Positions 1 to 11,838 of a stretch of DNA of 64,000 nt are shown piece after piece (positions within the stretch are counted from its first letter, which is position 1; each line of letters begins with the position of its first letter). The stretch is from Omphiscola glabra (Eukaryota > Mollusca > Gastropoda > Lymnaeidae). The position numbers and the translations under genes were made by a program. A model generated the notes under the pieces. That model made no database searches. It had not been told where the DNA came from and saw only the letters and a program-made list of their open reading frames with translations. The stretch spans positions 7,972,329-8,036,328 of the forward strand of contig OZ024794.1 of the NCBI GenBank assembly GCA_964017045.1. Reading direction: 5' to 3'.

Positions 1-728
1 TCAAACTTAGTACAAGTACACTTGATTATCCATATTCAAATACCGAAGGGTACTAAACTCATAATATCCATTCGCTGAGGCCGGGGGCCCCTATTTGATT
101 TTTCCTTATATGAGCTATATAAATATCGATAGGCTTAAACAACACTATAGTTTCTATGTCAATTGATGGATATAGGCCTAGGGTGGTAGCAATACACTTC
201 ACTGTCCGTACAGAAATATCAGTAGATGTAAAACTAATAATATCCGATCTAAAATTTTCCAGAAAGTTCGATATTCTTAAAATGCTATATCTATTCAATA
301 GATTTTATCGGGAAATGGAATAACATTAGAAAGCAGGGTCCTTAGATGGAACGGGATCCTACAGAGAACAGTATCCTAACGGGATCTGTAGGCCACCGGG
401 ATCGGGGTCCTAATGCAATCCCGGGCCACGCCGGGTATATCTGCTAGTGATTTATAAATTAACCCATTACCCCTAGCCATATATTAGCTTATTGTTTAAA
501 AAAAAGATTTATATATATTGCATTGCTTTTGTTGAAATCAATAGTTACGAAAACAAACTTTAGTTACTGTTTTGTCGTTACTCACGTTACGTTATTGTAA
601 AACCGAGGAAACGCTTCTTTTTGCTTGTAACAGCATACAAAATGGAGATCTGAAGATACGAAGCAACGGCAAATCGATACTAATTACAACATCCATCAAG
701 AATCCAAGAAACCATTGCATAATTGTGC
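1..728. other. No gene recognised
   Basis: Mostly AT-rich unique sequence. A GGGATC-rich patch at 340-430 has several GGATCCT/GGGATC words. No splice-bounded open exon seen. Confidence 0.5.
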
Positions 729-736
729 AAAACGTG

Positions 737-904
737 CAGTGACGTAGCGAGCTTAACTCGCGCCCGGGGCACAATACCTTTTTAGCGCCCCCCCCCCTAT
801 TCGAAAACCATAAAATATTATATGTAAAATATACCAATTGGCACCCAGTGTGAGTAGCGCCCGGGGCATGATGCCCCCCTCGCCCCCTCCTCGCTACGCC
901 ACTG
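737..904. mobile_element. Short foldback (MITE) with CAGTGRCGTAGCGAG ends and perfect 8-bp target duplication
   Basis: Starts CAGTGACGTAGCGAG and ends CTCGCTACGCCACTG. The 8-bp flanks are both AAAACGTG (729-736, 905-912). Both arms extend inward as GCGCCCGGGGCAc/tgATG words, so the element could fold on itself. An 8-bp duplication points to hAT-type transposition. Family name not assigned. Confidence 0.78.
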
Positions 905-1125
905 AAAACGTGTCCTGAGTCCTGACATTATAATTGGAACTATTTTAAAAAGTATCAGTTATTACATTCTATTTCAACAGAAATCTCATTTTATATACTT
1001 GAATTATTGCTTTAATTATTATTATTATGGACTTGCTAGAGCACATGAGGAAAACAGATACAGTTTTCAAATGCTAAGGTTAAGTGTGAGATTTTGAAAT
1101 TGTTCTGGGATATCTCTATACATCG

Positions 1126-1753
1126 CCACCCACACGACGTTCACCCACACGACGTTCACCAAGCGACCTTCATCCACATGACCTTCATCCCATGGTCTTC
1201 ATCATACGAATTTCACCCAAACGATCTGCACACACCAGAGTTTCACCCACACGACCTACACCCTCACGGCCTTCACACACACTACCTTCATCCATATGAC
1301 CTTTACCCACATTACATTCACCCACACGACCTTCATCCCATGGTCTTCATCATACGAATTTCACCCAAACGATCTGCACACACCATAGTTTCACCCACAC
1401 GACCTACACCCTCACGGCCTTCACACACACTACCTTCATCCATATGACCTTTACCCACATTACATTCACCCACACGACCTTCACCCACACGACCTTTACC
1501 CACACCACCTTCACCTACACGAGCTTCACACATATGACCTTCACCCACGCAACCTTCACCCACGCGACCTTCACCTACACGACCTTCACCCACACGACCT
1601 TCATCCACACGACCTTCACCTACGCGAATTCACACATATGACCTCCCCAAACGTGACCTTCACCCACACGATTTTTACCCACACGACCGTTACCCACACG
1701 ACCGTCACCCATACGGCTTTCATCTACACGACCTTCGCCCCATACGACCTTCA
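1126..1753. repeat. 15-bp minisatellite (ACCCACACGACCTTC) with a 148-bp second-order repeat
   Basis: Unit ACCCACACGACCTTC, about 40 variable copies. A 148-bp block starting CATGGTCTTCATCATACG occurs at 1191 and again at 1339. A few stray units recur at 2832-2880. Open frames on both strands follow from the 15-bp period. Confidence 0.93.
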
Positions 1754-2332
1754 ATGCGATGATTAAACACCAGTAGATCTTTACCTACTTCTATCAACCG
1801 TCGGCATCACACACTCCCATTTCCGTTCTCCTCTCCTGTACAATCTTCCTTTTCTTGTCGTTAAAAAAAAAAGTCTTAGCATTGCTCTTCTTACCCCACA
1901 GAATAACGACAGCGCCAAATAATTAAAACTCAAGGTAGAAGGAGTACTCCTTGAAACTTAATGCAGAGACCAGGCGCAGGGAGCAGACGCAGAGAGCAGC
2001 CAGTCGCAGGCATCAAAAGGAGATGAGCACATCGTTAAGGAACCGGGAACGAGGCGGGGAACCAAGCGGGGAACCAAGCGTGCTTCAATGAGCATTGGTG
2101 CATTCCACATAAAGAAAAAAAACCGTCATTCCGTTTGTTGAGTCGTCTGCACTCGGTTACAACCGTTGTGTGTAAGATACAAGCCATTGCCACCAAGTGA
2201 TGACCAGAGAAGATTTATGCTCGGGGTACGCGTTACTTTGGCGCCAAGCAAGGCAGGTGTTGGACACGAAGAGCCTGTAAGGTAGACCTGACAACCATTT
2301 TTATGGTCAAGTACAAGTCGGACCAAAAGCTA
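1754..2332. other. No gene recognised
   Basis: Unique sequence with a short imperfect GCAGAGAGCAG repeat (1963-2000) and a tandem GGGGAACCAAGCG (2055-2080). Confidence 0.5.
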
Positions 2333-2581
2333 ACCTGGTGGGGGTGTGAAGAGCGCCACATGAGAATGTGAAGAGTGCCTGGTGAGGATGTCAAAAGTGA
2401 CATATGAGGATAAGGATAGTGCCGGATGAGGATGTGAGGAGTTCCAGATAAGGATGTGGAGAGTGTCGTATGAGGATGTGAAGATCGTCGTATGTGGATA
2501 AGGACAGTACCGGATAAGGATGTGGAGAGTGTCGCATGTGGATGCGGATAGTACCGGATGAGGGTGTGAAGAATGCCGCTC
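2333..2581. repeat. Degenerate GGATGTGAAGAGTG minisatellite
   Basis: Repeated words GATGAGGATGTGAAGAGTG and GGATAAGGATAGTGCCGG at roughly 30-bp spacing. Confidence 0.85.
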
Positions 2582-2936
2582 CAAAGTTGAAAAGAAAAAT
2601 GCAAGCCAGCAGTTCTTCTGTTTTCCTGTCCAACAAGTGACTCATCATTACGATTGTGTTCAGCATTAAACTAATGTTTAGGTAACTTACATTCCTTGAT
2701 GTTAGATGAAAACAAGGAACATTGCCTTCCGGATTGTATTATGCAATCTTTGATATTGGATTAAAACAAAGGCCTTATCAGTGGACATTTGCTTACGGAT
2801 TTTATTATACAATCGTTATTATTTAATTAGAACGACCTTCACCCCCACGACCTTCAACCACACGACCTTCACCGACACGGATTTTATTATCATATGCATC
2901 CATAGAAACTACTCCCATACAATAAATGATTCCATC
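2582..2936. other. No gene; stray satellite units
   Basis: 2832-2880 carries three ACGACCTTCACC units related to the array at 1126-1753. An imperfect ~60-bp duplication (AAAACAAGG/AAAACAAAGG with TTGCTTACGGATTTTATTAT) lies at 2700-2820. Confidence 0.5.
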
Positions 2937-3209
2937 TCTTCCATCACCAAACAGCCCACCGTCTACGATCACATAAGGTATGGCTCTCACCCATCTCCAG
3001 CCCACCGTCTACGATCACATAAGGTATGGCTCTCCCCCATCTCTTCCATCACCAAACAGCCACCGTCTACGATCACATAAGGTATGGCTCTCCCTCATCT
3101 CCAGCCCACCGTCTACGATCACATAAGGTATGGCTCTCCCCCATCTCTTCCATCACCAAACAGCCCACCGTCTACCATCACGTAAGGTATGGCTCTCCCC
3201 CCATCTCTT
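2937..3209. repeat. Compound minisatellite, CCACCGTCTACGATCACATA core
   Basis: Five copies of CCACCGTCTACGATCACATA then AGGTATGGCTCTC, alternately with and without a CCATCTCTTCCATCACCAAA segment, giving long and short units. Confidence 0.92.
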
Positions 3210-3858
3210 ACATCGATCAGGAACGCAGTGCTGAACAGTCGCAGAGGGAGTGTATGCCGTTAGACGATAGGGGGCACACCATCCCTCTAGATTTAATGCG
3301 TCTGACCCCAGCGCCCCGTCCAGCGTGAGCTTCCTTGACATTGGGGTGGCGAGGCGATGGGGCGCAAACATTAATGACATCACCCAAAACATTTTTTTAA
3401 AAAAGGTTTCAGAAAACGTTGGTTCAAATATGGATTTCCCTGGGGTTTAATAGAATAGTTTATATAATGTCGGATGTGTTTTACAATAGTCCTATAATGT
3501 GTTTTATAAAAAGTTCTTATAATGTGTCTTACAATAATTTGTTTCTTAAACAATTACAATTTTGCTTCTTTATTATAATAGGTCAAGTTTCTAAAAATCA
3601 ATATTCCCTGTAATGAAAAATTATATTATAGAACATTGAATGCAAAAAGTATAAAAAATAGGTTTAACAGTTTTAGATAAAAGCCTTGTCATCCCAAATA
3701 TCCCCCCCCCCCCCCCCCCAACCTGTCGGTTTGCCGATCTTCTATATTTCGATGAAATGATGAAAAGGACAACGAAAATATACAAATGAATTTTTTTTTT
3801 AAACTTGAAAAATGTAATTCCAAATATTCAATCACAATAGGAGCCATTGCTGAATACG
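3210..3858. other. No gene recognised
   Basis: AT-rich. A C homopolymer of about 17-18 bases at 3703-3720. An irregular TATAATGTGTTTTA repeat at 3470-3540. Confidence 0.5.
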
Positions 3859-3945
3859 CCTCTGATCCACGTTTAGGTTTTGCCAACCTTAGCCGACTCT
3901 GATTCGCGTTTAGGTTTTGCCAACATTAGCCGACTCTGACCACGT
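3859..3945. repeat. 37-bp tandem duplication
   Basis: CGTTTAGGTTTTGCCAAC..TTAGCCGACTCTGA occurs twice, 37 bp apart. Confidence 0.85.
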
Positions 3946-4031
3946 TGTTATAAAAAGATTTAAATTAGATGATCATTTATGGAGATTTGGTGTTCTAGTT
4001 AGTGTGCACACGTGAAATTGTGCAAAAAACA

Positions 4032-4188
4032 GTCAGGAGACACACACACACACGTACATTTGTACTAAGACTGGCAGGAGGCACATACACACACACGTAC
4101 ATTTGTACTAAGACTGGCAGGAGGCACATACACACACACGTACATTTGTACTAAGACTGGCAGGAGGCACATACACACACACAAACGT
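4032..4188. repeat. 43-bp minisatellite containing CA repeats
   Basis: ACATTTGTACTAAGACTGGC, then AGGAGGCACATACACACACA, repeated about 3.5 times at a 43-bp period. Confidence 0.93.
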
Positions 4189-4271
4189 AAAGTTGTAATA
4201 TTGTGCTGATATGTCAAGAGGCACACTCACGGTAGTGTAACGTAATTAATCATACGATATAGCCACTAATG

Positions 4272-4470
4272 CAGCGGTTTTCATCCTGTGGGTTGCGACC
4301 TCTTTGGGGGGTCGAACGACCCTTTCACAGAGGTCACCTAAGACCATCGAAAAACACATATATTCTACAGTTATGAAGTAGCAACGAAAATAATTTAATG
4401 GTTGGGGGGTCGCCACAACATGAGGAACTGTATTAAAGGGTCGCGGCATTCAGAAGGTGGAGAACCACTG
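4272..4470 (+). mobile_element. SPIN-like non-autonomous hAT element, full length
   Basis: The left end CAGCGGTTTTCATCCTGTGG and right end GGTGGAGAACCACTG form terminal inverted repeats. The internal words GTCGAACGACCCTTTCACAG and CCTAAGACCATCG match the SPIN consensus as I remember it. It is flanked by CACTAATG (4264-4271) and CGCTAATG (4471-4478), a 7/8 match 8-bp target duplication as expected for hAT. It is 199 bp with no coding capacity. Confidence 0.8.
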
Positions 4471-4702
4471 CGCTAATGCAAACTGATAATTTACTTTATG
4501 TCAGTTTACCAATTTGACTCAAGGATTTAAGCAAATCACCGAGTCCTTGATTTTAAGTAGGTACACAGAGGGAGTCACAGCTGATCCATACCCCGAGAGA
4601 GGGCGCCATTAGGAGGTAATCAGCACCACCTGCTGAGCCTTTTTACCCCTTGGTTTCATTTAAAAAAAATTAATTTGAGACTCTCTGGTTTAATTCTTCC
4701 AG

Positions 4703-5188
4703 AGTTTATTATAGAGCTTAACACAGATCTTAATATAGAGCTTAACAAAGAGCTTCATATAGAGCTCAACATAGATCTCAATATAGAGCTCAACAAAGAG
4801 CTTAATATAGAGCTCAACATCGATCTAATATAGAGCTTAACAAAGAGCTTAATATAGAGCTCAACTAAGAGATTAATATATAGCTCAACAAAGAGCTTAA
4901 TATAGAGCTCACCATAGATCTTAATATAGAGCTTAATATAGAGCTTAACAAAGAGCTTAATAAACAGCTCAACAAAGAGCTTAATATAGAGCTCAACATA
5001 GATCTTAACATAGAGCTCAACATATATCTTAATATAGAGCCCAACAAAGAGCTTAATATAGAGCTCAACATAGATCTTAACATAGAGCTCAACATAGATC
5101 TTAATATAGAGCCCAACAAAGAGCTTAATATAGAGCTGAAAAAGAGCTTAATATAGAGCTTAACAAAGAGCTTAATATAGAGCTCGGC
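4703..5188. repeat. 12-bp-based minisatellite (AATATAGAGCTC / AACAAAGAGCTT)
   Basis: About 40 twelve-base units of the form AAYAWAGAGCTY or AACATAGATCTT alternate in 24-bp pairs. AGAGCTC and AGATCT palindromes recur throughout. Confidence 0.93.
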
Positions 5189-5395
5189 AAACAAGACATC
5201 TGAAAGTAAACGTCATGGATTTTTCTCTATTCTATGGAAAAGATATTTAGTAAAATTTTGATAATGGATTAGCAAATATCATTTGGATTTGACAAATGAT
5301 AATTCCTAATACAGATCATTCATGGCTGATATCTCTAAGGCAATAACCGCCGCCACATGCCCATCCCGATACCCCGCCTCTCACCCCCCAACAAC

Positions 5396-5545
5396 CACCC
5401 TCACCCACCCACCCAACTCCATGCACGCACGCACACATGCACACACACACATTCACTCACACACACATTCACTCACACACACACATTCACTCACACACAC
5501 ATACGCAAACGAACATACACACATACACTCACACACATTACATAC
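5396..5545. repeat. CA-rich simple repeat
   Basis: Interrupted (CA)n with CATTCACTCACACA blocks. Confidence 0.9.
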
Positions 5546-6202
5546 AAAAATTCAAACACACAAACTCAGAGACCCTACAAACAGCTATCATCTTGTGACA
5601 ATACATAAATAGGCTGCCATTGCTTTAGTTGCGTCACAAATAGTTTCTTGCATTCTTGGTGAATGAAGGGCGAAATGCAAAAAAAAATTGAAAAAACCCG
5701 TTCAATTATAAAAATAAAAAGATCCGAAATTTATCCACACGGTGTACAACAAAATGTTTATATGATGATATCTTATTAACAGCCAACTGTGTACTCTTGG
5801 GATGTCATCTTATTTACCACTATCACAGAATCGATCTGTTCCCACATTGCGAGAAGGAAAGAAAATTCCCCATACATCAAGATGACCAGTGGTCATGACA
5901 CCGAGGAAGTAATATCATTTCCAGACAGGCCGGGGACAACGCTAGATCGCATCAAAGTCTGGACACAGTGTGGGTGGGCGTAACGGTCGTATGAGGGAGG
6001 AAAATATGAACACAAATTGAGAAATTGGTCGACCATACTTGATATACAGGACACAAAATCTGCCTTGGAAAGACAAAGGAGTTCCATACACTTCCAGGGC
6101 GCTTAACCGAACTTTGGGGTAGTCAATTTGTTTGACATCAGATGAATTGCACTCATCGGCTGGTAGTTTGCTCTGGTTAAATTAAAAAAATCTACTATCG
6201 TT
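5546..6202. other. No gene recognised
   Basis: The unique, balanced-composition block 5780-6110 has open frames on both strands but no coding motif and no clear splice pair. Confidence 0.45.
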
Positions 6203-7110
6203 CAGACGACCCTGTGAGACCAACGAACTAACAACCCTGTGAGACTAACGACCTAATGACCCTCTGAAGCTAACAACCTAATGGCCCCAGTGAGACCAAC
6301 GACATAATTACCCTGTGAGACCAACGACCTAACGACCCTGTGAGACCAACGACCTAATGACCCTGTGAGACCAACGACCTAATGAGCCTCTGAAACTAAC
6401 GACCTAATGGCCCCAGTGAGACCAACGACATAATGACCCTGTGAGACCAACGACCTAATGACCCTCTGAAACTAACGACATAATGACATTGTGAGACCAT
6501 CGACATAATGACCTTGGGAGACCAACGACCTAATGACCATGTGAGACCAATGACCTAATGACCCTCTGAAACTAACGACCTAATGACCGTGTGAGACCAA
6601 CGACCTAATGACCCTCTGAAACTAACGACCTAATGACCCTCTGAAACTAACGACCTAATGACCCTGTGAGACCAATGACCTAACGACCCTGGGAGACCAA
6701 CGACCTAATGACCATGTGAGACCAATGACCTAACGACCCTGGGAGACCAACGAGATAATGACCCTGTGAGACGAACGACCTAACGACCCTGGGAGACCAA
6801 TGACCCTGTGAGACCAACGACCCTGTGAGACCAACGACCCTGGGAGACCAACGACATAATGACTCTGTGAGACCAACGACCTAACGACCCTGGGAGACCA
6901 ATGACCCTGTGAGACCAATGACCCTGTGAGACCAATGACTCTGTGAGACCAACGACCCTGTGAGACCAACGACCATGTGAGACCAACGACCCTGTGAGAC
7001 CAACGACACTGTGAGACCAACGACATAACGACCCTGTGAGACTAACGACCTAACGACCCTGTGAGACTAAGGACCCTGTGAGACCAACGACATAACGACC
7101 CTGTGAGACT
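6203..7110. repeat. 25-bp minisatellite (GACCCTGTGAGACCAACGAC)
   Basis: Unit GACCCTGTGAGACCAACGAC plus CTAAT; variants with CTCTGAAACTAACGAC and CTGGGAGACC. Shorter 16-bp units (CTAAT lost) prevail in 6790-7010. Confidence 0.94.
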
Positions 7111-7155
7111 ACCGATTCCTACAGCTTTTGTGGATTCTGTTAGGATGGTCGCCTG

Positions 7156-7988
7156 CAATGCCGTCTTAAGGCTTTGGCCCAGTGGGATGTGGCCCAGGGC
7201 CCCACGCTAGTAGGGGGCCCCACGTTTCTAGGAGACTCACTCTTAAAGAGGCATCATGCTTGACATATTTTTAATGAATATTGAAACATTTTGACAATTT
7301 AATTGGATTTAAAATTCTCTTTCTCCCAATTTTAACCCACGACATAGATGAGCACATTCCACAATTAATATTATAAATGCGAATCAAAGTTGGACAATTT
7401 TACTCTTTTAAAGGGGAATAACTCTCGTCAACACGTTTTACTTTTCCAAGAAATGAATCGAAAAAATATAAGGTAAGAAGCAGCTTCGCAGTTGAATGGG
7501 ACAAAAACGTTTGAACTGGCTTTCACTATTGGGCATGGACAATGACATCCTTAAGACCATTGACTTTCAACCAATAAAAAAATAATTCTCTGCAAAATTA
7601 CGCAAACGATTTTGATGATCTATATCAAATAATTTATTCTACCTATCGGTCAATAAAGATAATTTATCTTCCTCTGTGATTATTTATAGTTTATTTCTGA
7701 TAATGGTTTAAAACTATTATTGATTTTAAATGATTTTGTTTTTTGTATCAATAAATTAAATTTCATCGAATTTTAACTTTATTGAATGTTTATTTTTATT
7801 TTACATTTTTTATTCCTCTTGGTGAGTTGGTGGGGAGCAGGAACTGCCCCCCCCCCTTTTTTCCATTGTTTGATCATGGGACGAGTGCCCCCTTCGCAAC
7901 GCTTCTCACTGCCCAGGTATGTTGTGTTGCTAGGGGGCCCCAGTGCATTGATTTGCCCAGGGCCTCCTATGGTGTTAAGATGGTTTTG
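7156..7988. mobile_element. Possible 833-bp non-autonomous DNA transposon with CAATGCCGTCTTAAGG-type ends
   Basis: The left end CAATGCCGTCTTAAGG is mirrored by GTGTTAAGATGGTTTTG at the right. Just inside each end are mirrored CCCAGGGCCCC-like and GGGGGCCCC words. Candidate 8-bp flanks GTCGCCTG and GCCACGTG agree at only 5 of 8. The interior is AT-rich and noncoding. The pairing of these two ends is an inference. Confidence 0.4.
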
Positions 7989-7996
7989 GCCACGTG

Positions 7997-8478
7997 GCAC
8001 ATAAAACTATATTCATCCTCTACTTAATAATGAAGTTATATAAAAATATATATCTAATACATAAAAATTAGTAATGTTCCACAATTCTATTATATATAAA
8101 AAGAGTATAATGAAAATTGTTTTGACACTTATATTTTATTGGGAATGAAATGTCCGTACAACATAAAAAGAACTTTCTTGGAATGTTTGTAAATGTTGAA
8201 ATCTATCCACTGTCTGGCAACATTCTGTCGAGGGAATCAAACCTCAATTCAATTCATGAAATAGAAGCTTAATCAACATTTCTTATTTATAACACAAAAT
8301 GATGCGGTAATACAAAAGTGGTTTTATTGATTTAACTAGACAATTCCATTTTGTTGAGGCGGGATCTTCTGCTGTTTTTTTTTAAACCTCAATGGAAATA
8401 ATGGCAGCTGTGTTGCTGATATTACGAGACTTTGATAAAATAGAAAGTGAATTTAAAAGAACCTGTTCTTACTTTTCG
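7997..8478. other. No gene recognised
   Basis: AT-rich sequence between two DNA-transposon relics. Confidence 0.5.
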
Positions 8479-8486
8479 CTTTACTA

Positions 8487-8681
8487 CAACGGTTCTCAAC
8501 CTGTGGGTCGCGACCCCTGTGGGGCCCGCACGACCCTTTCCCAGGGGTCGCCTAAGACCACCTGAAAACACATGCTATATAGTTATGAAGTTAAACCGAA
8601 AATAAGTTTGTGACTGGAGGTCGCCACAACACGATTAACTGTATTAAAGGGTCGCGGCCATAGGAACGTTGAGAACCACAG
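8487..8681 (+). mobile_element. SPIN-like non-autonomous hAT element, full length with perfect target duplication
   Basis: Ends CAACGGTTCTCAACCTGTGG and GTTGAGAACCACAG. The interior matches the copies at 4272 and 56870. The 8-bp flanks are both CTTTACTA (8479-8486 and 8682-8689). Length 195 bp. Confidence 0.85.
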
Positions 8682-8788
8682 CTTTACTAAAACAAATAAA
8701 TATAATCTGCATCGAAAGTTTGGAAAATTGTTATAATTTACAGGCAAATTTAAATTGTATTATTGTGTTATCGGTGTCTGTGTCTATG

Positions 8789-9402
8789 GAGGATGTTTGG
8801 CACTGCTGTAGTATGTGTGTGTTGGACGTTGGAGCGTGCATGATTACATGGTTGAGGTCTGGCATTGCTGCAGTATGTGTGTGTTGGACGTTGGAGGGTG
8901 CATGATTACATGGTTGAGGTCTGGCATTGCTGCAGTATGTGTGTGTTGGACGTTGGAGCGTGCATGATTACTTGGTTGAGGTCTGGCATTGCTGCGGTAT
9001 GTGTGTGTTGGACGTTGGAGCGTACAAAAATACTTGGTTGAGGTCTGGCATTGCTCCAGTATGTGTGTGTTGGACGTTGGAGCGTGCATGATTACTTGGT
9101 TGAGGTCTGGCATTGCTGCGGTATGTGTGTGTTGGACGTTGGAGCGTACAAAAATACTTGGTTGAGGTCTGGCATTGCTCCAGTATGTGTGTGTTGGACG
9201 TTGGAGCGTGCATGATTACTTGGTTGAGGTCTGGCATTGCTGCAGTATGTGTGTGTTGGACGTTGGAGCGTGCATGATTACTTGGTTGAGGTCTGGCATT
9301 GCTGCAGTATGTGTGTGTTGGACGTTGGAGCGTGCATGATTACTTGGTTGAGGTCTGGCATTGCTGCAGTATGTGTGTGTTGGACGTTGGAGCGTGCATG
9401 AT
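8789..9402. repeat. 62-bp minisatellite, about ten copies
   Basis: Each unit carries GGCATTGCTGCAGTATGTGT, GTTGGACGTTGGAGCGTG and CATGATTACTTGGTTGAGGT. Variants (ACAAAAATA in place of GCATGATTA, CTCC for CTGC) alternate in a two-unit pattern around 8985-9230. Confidence 0.95.
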
Positions 9403-9412
9403 ATCTTGGTTG

Positions 9413-9720
9413 GCTTGGGAAGGGAGTGCGATGCAGATTGGGAATGAAATATGTCCCAGGGAAGAAGTGTTTGTTCCAAGGAAGGGAGATGTCCTAGGGA
9501 TGAAAATATCGTCCGATGGGAGGGGGATATTGTCCCAGAGTAGAGGGATTTTTATTTGGAGAGGGAGATGTTGTCCCAGGGATTAGAAATGTTGTCCCAA
9601 GCAAGTTTTTTTCCCTGGGTGAGGGGGATGCTGTCCTAGAGGAAAGGGTTTTGTCCAAAGGGAGGTGGGGGGGGGGGTTTATCCTATTCATCCTAGGGTA
9701 GGGGATTTTACCCCAATGTA
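9413..9720. repeat. Degenerate GTTGTCCCAGGGA repeat
   Basis: Irregular copies of GATGTTGTCCCAGGGA-like words 30-40 bp apart, G-rich on the plus strand, ending in a G homopolymer near 9666-9678. Confidence 0.7.
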
Positions 9721-10544
9721 TAGGGTGCAGTGGAAAATCCACACCAAAAACAATTGCGGAAACATAAATAAATATATGAATGTCCATAATGATGTAAGAT
9801 ATTGCGCTGATGACGTAGAGATAATAAAACGAAATTAACAATGAGTTATGAAGAAGATTAAGTATCGATCAATAGCGGTCAAGCAATAAATGGCTGCTGT
9901 AAATGTATTAGAGCCGGTTAATTCAATCAGCACACAGTAAGTAGTGGCAACAGTCAATTACTCATACTGAGACCAACGTTGTGTCAAGGATGGTTTGTTA
10001 TGAATGCTTGTATGATAGCTGATCCGTAGGTTGGACTATGTCCAATTTTTATATATATATACTTTTTTTCCCCCTTGGTAAGGGTAAGACAGATCATTTA
10101 TTGTGAACTTGTTATTGGACAACATGATTGAACGTCTTAACTTTGTGGAATTTGGCACAAAGTATTTCACTGGGGACATCTTCAACCAATTATTCATTTT
10201 CGGGTAAAGCATAGCAGCATGGGGCCCTTAGAATAATTGTGCTGCATGGCAAAGTCTTGGTGTAGCCATGGGTTGAGACGCCCTTGGCCGAATGCGAATA
10301 TCTCACACAATGACAAGTGGTACACGTGATGATGCTGGCTCCAATTCCCAAAGGATGGCAACTGTATTCATGTCAACATTTTAAACAATGAAATGTTACT
10401 TGGTTTGTGCTAATGGAGGAATAACATTGTGACAGTAAAAAAATGATTCAGTATTTAGCTGTCACGATTTGGTGCTTTTAAAATGTACTTTAAAGACGTC
10501 CATAAAGGACGTCCACAGGGACGTGGGGAAGTGGAGGGGGTGGG
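9721..10544. other. No gene; possible conserved noncoding block
   Basis: 10100-10380 is of balanced composition and non-repetitive (GGGCCCTTAGAATAATTGTG, CATGGGTTGAGACGCCC) without an open exon. Confidence 0.4.
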
Positions 10545-11362
10545 GTTCAAAAAGCGGAAAAGGGGGAAGTGGAGGGATGAAGGGTCTTGGGGAAGTGGAG
10601 GGATGAAGGATCTGGGGAAGTGAACGGATGAAAAGTCTTGGGGAAGTGCAGGGATGAAAGGTCTTGGGGAAGTGAACGGATGAAGGGTCTGGGGAAGTGA
10701 ACGGATGAAGGTTCTGGGGAAGTGAACGGATTAAGGGTATTGGGGAAGTGAACGGATGAAGGGTCTGGGGAAGTGCAGGGATGAAAGGTCTTTGGGAAAT
10801 CAACGGATGAAGAGTCTTGGGGAAGTGCAGGGATGAAAGGTCTTGGGGAAGTGCAGGGATGAAAGGTCTTGGGGAAGTGCAGGGATGAAAGGTCTTGGTG
10901 ACGTGAACGGATGAAGGTTCTTGGGGAAGTGGAGGGATGAAGGGTCTTGGGGAAGTGCAGGGATGAAGGGTCTGGGGAAGTGAACGGATGAAGGGTCTGG
11001 GGAAGTGCAGGGATGAAAGGTCTGGGGAAGTGAACGGATGAAGGGTCTGGGGAAGTGAACGGATGAAGGGTCTGGGGAAGTGAACGGATGAATGGTCTGG
11101 GGAAGTGAACGGATGAAGGGTCTGGGGAAGTGAACGGATGAAGGGTCTTGGGGAAGTGCAGGGATGAAAGGTCTGGGGAAGTGAACGGATGAAGGGTCTT
11201 GGGAAAGTGCAGGGATGAAAGGTCTTGGGGAAGTGAACGGATGAAGGGTGTTGGGGAAGTGCAGGGATGAAAGGTCTGGGGAAGTGAACGGATGAAGGGT
11301 CTTTGGGAAGTGGAGGGATGAAGGGTCTTGGGGAAGTGGAGGGATGAAGGGTCTTGGGGACG
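10545..11362. repeat. 25-27-bp minisatellite (GGGTCTGGGGAAGTGAACGG)
   Basis: Units GGGTCTTGGGGAAGTGCAGG plus GATGAA and GGGTCTGGGGAAGTGAACGG plus ATGAA are mixed irregularly. The long minus-strand frame (HPSTSPRPFI-like) exists only because the units lack stops. Confidence 0.95.
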
Positions 11363-11696
11363 TTTGCAAACAGGTTTTTGTTTGTGTTAAGCTGCGTTAA
11401 GTCCAATGAGTGCGAAAAACATTTACAATTACATTGTACCGATTCATTTCCACAGTATTTAATATAAAATACTGATAGTAAAAAAATAATAATAATACAT
11501 TATAGAAAAATGTAACAATAATAAAAACTTTAAACCTGTGGAAATATCAATCTAAGACAATGTTGACCTAAAGAAATGTTAAGCTAAAACAATGTTCAGC
11601 TCTCTTGATGCCCATAACCACCTAAGCACAATTATACGTTTGTCTAACAGATGCGATAGCACGCTGATAAGTCGTGAACGTTTGGAAATTGAATGA

Positions 11697-11838
11697 ACTG
11701 CTAAATCTTAGCGTCCTAGAACTGCTATATCTTTGCGTCCTTGAACTGTTATATCTTTGCGTCCTTGAACTGCTATATCTTTGCGTCCTTTAACTGCTAC
11801 ATCTTTGCGTCCCTGAACTGTTATATCGTTCCGTCTTT
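11697..11838. repeat. 24-bp minisatellite, about six copies
   Basis: GAACTGCTATATCTTTGCGT plus CCTT repeated with small changes. Confidence 0.92.

Noticed and set aside
10462..11406. 314-codon minus-strand open frame (HPSTSPRPFI-like)
   Set aside because: It is wholly made of the 25-27-bp array; unit slippage shifts frames without stops, and there is no domain or splice support.
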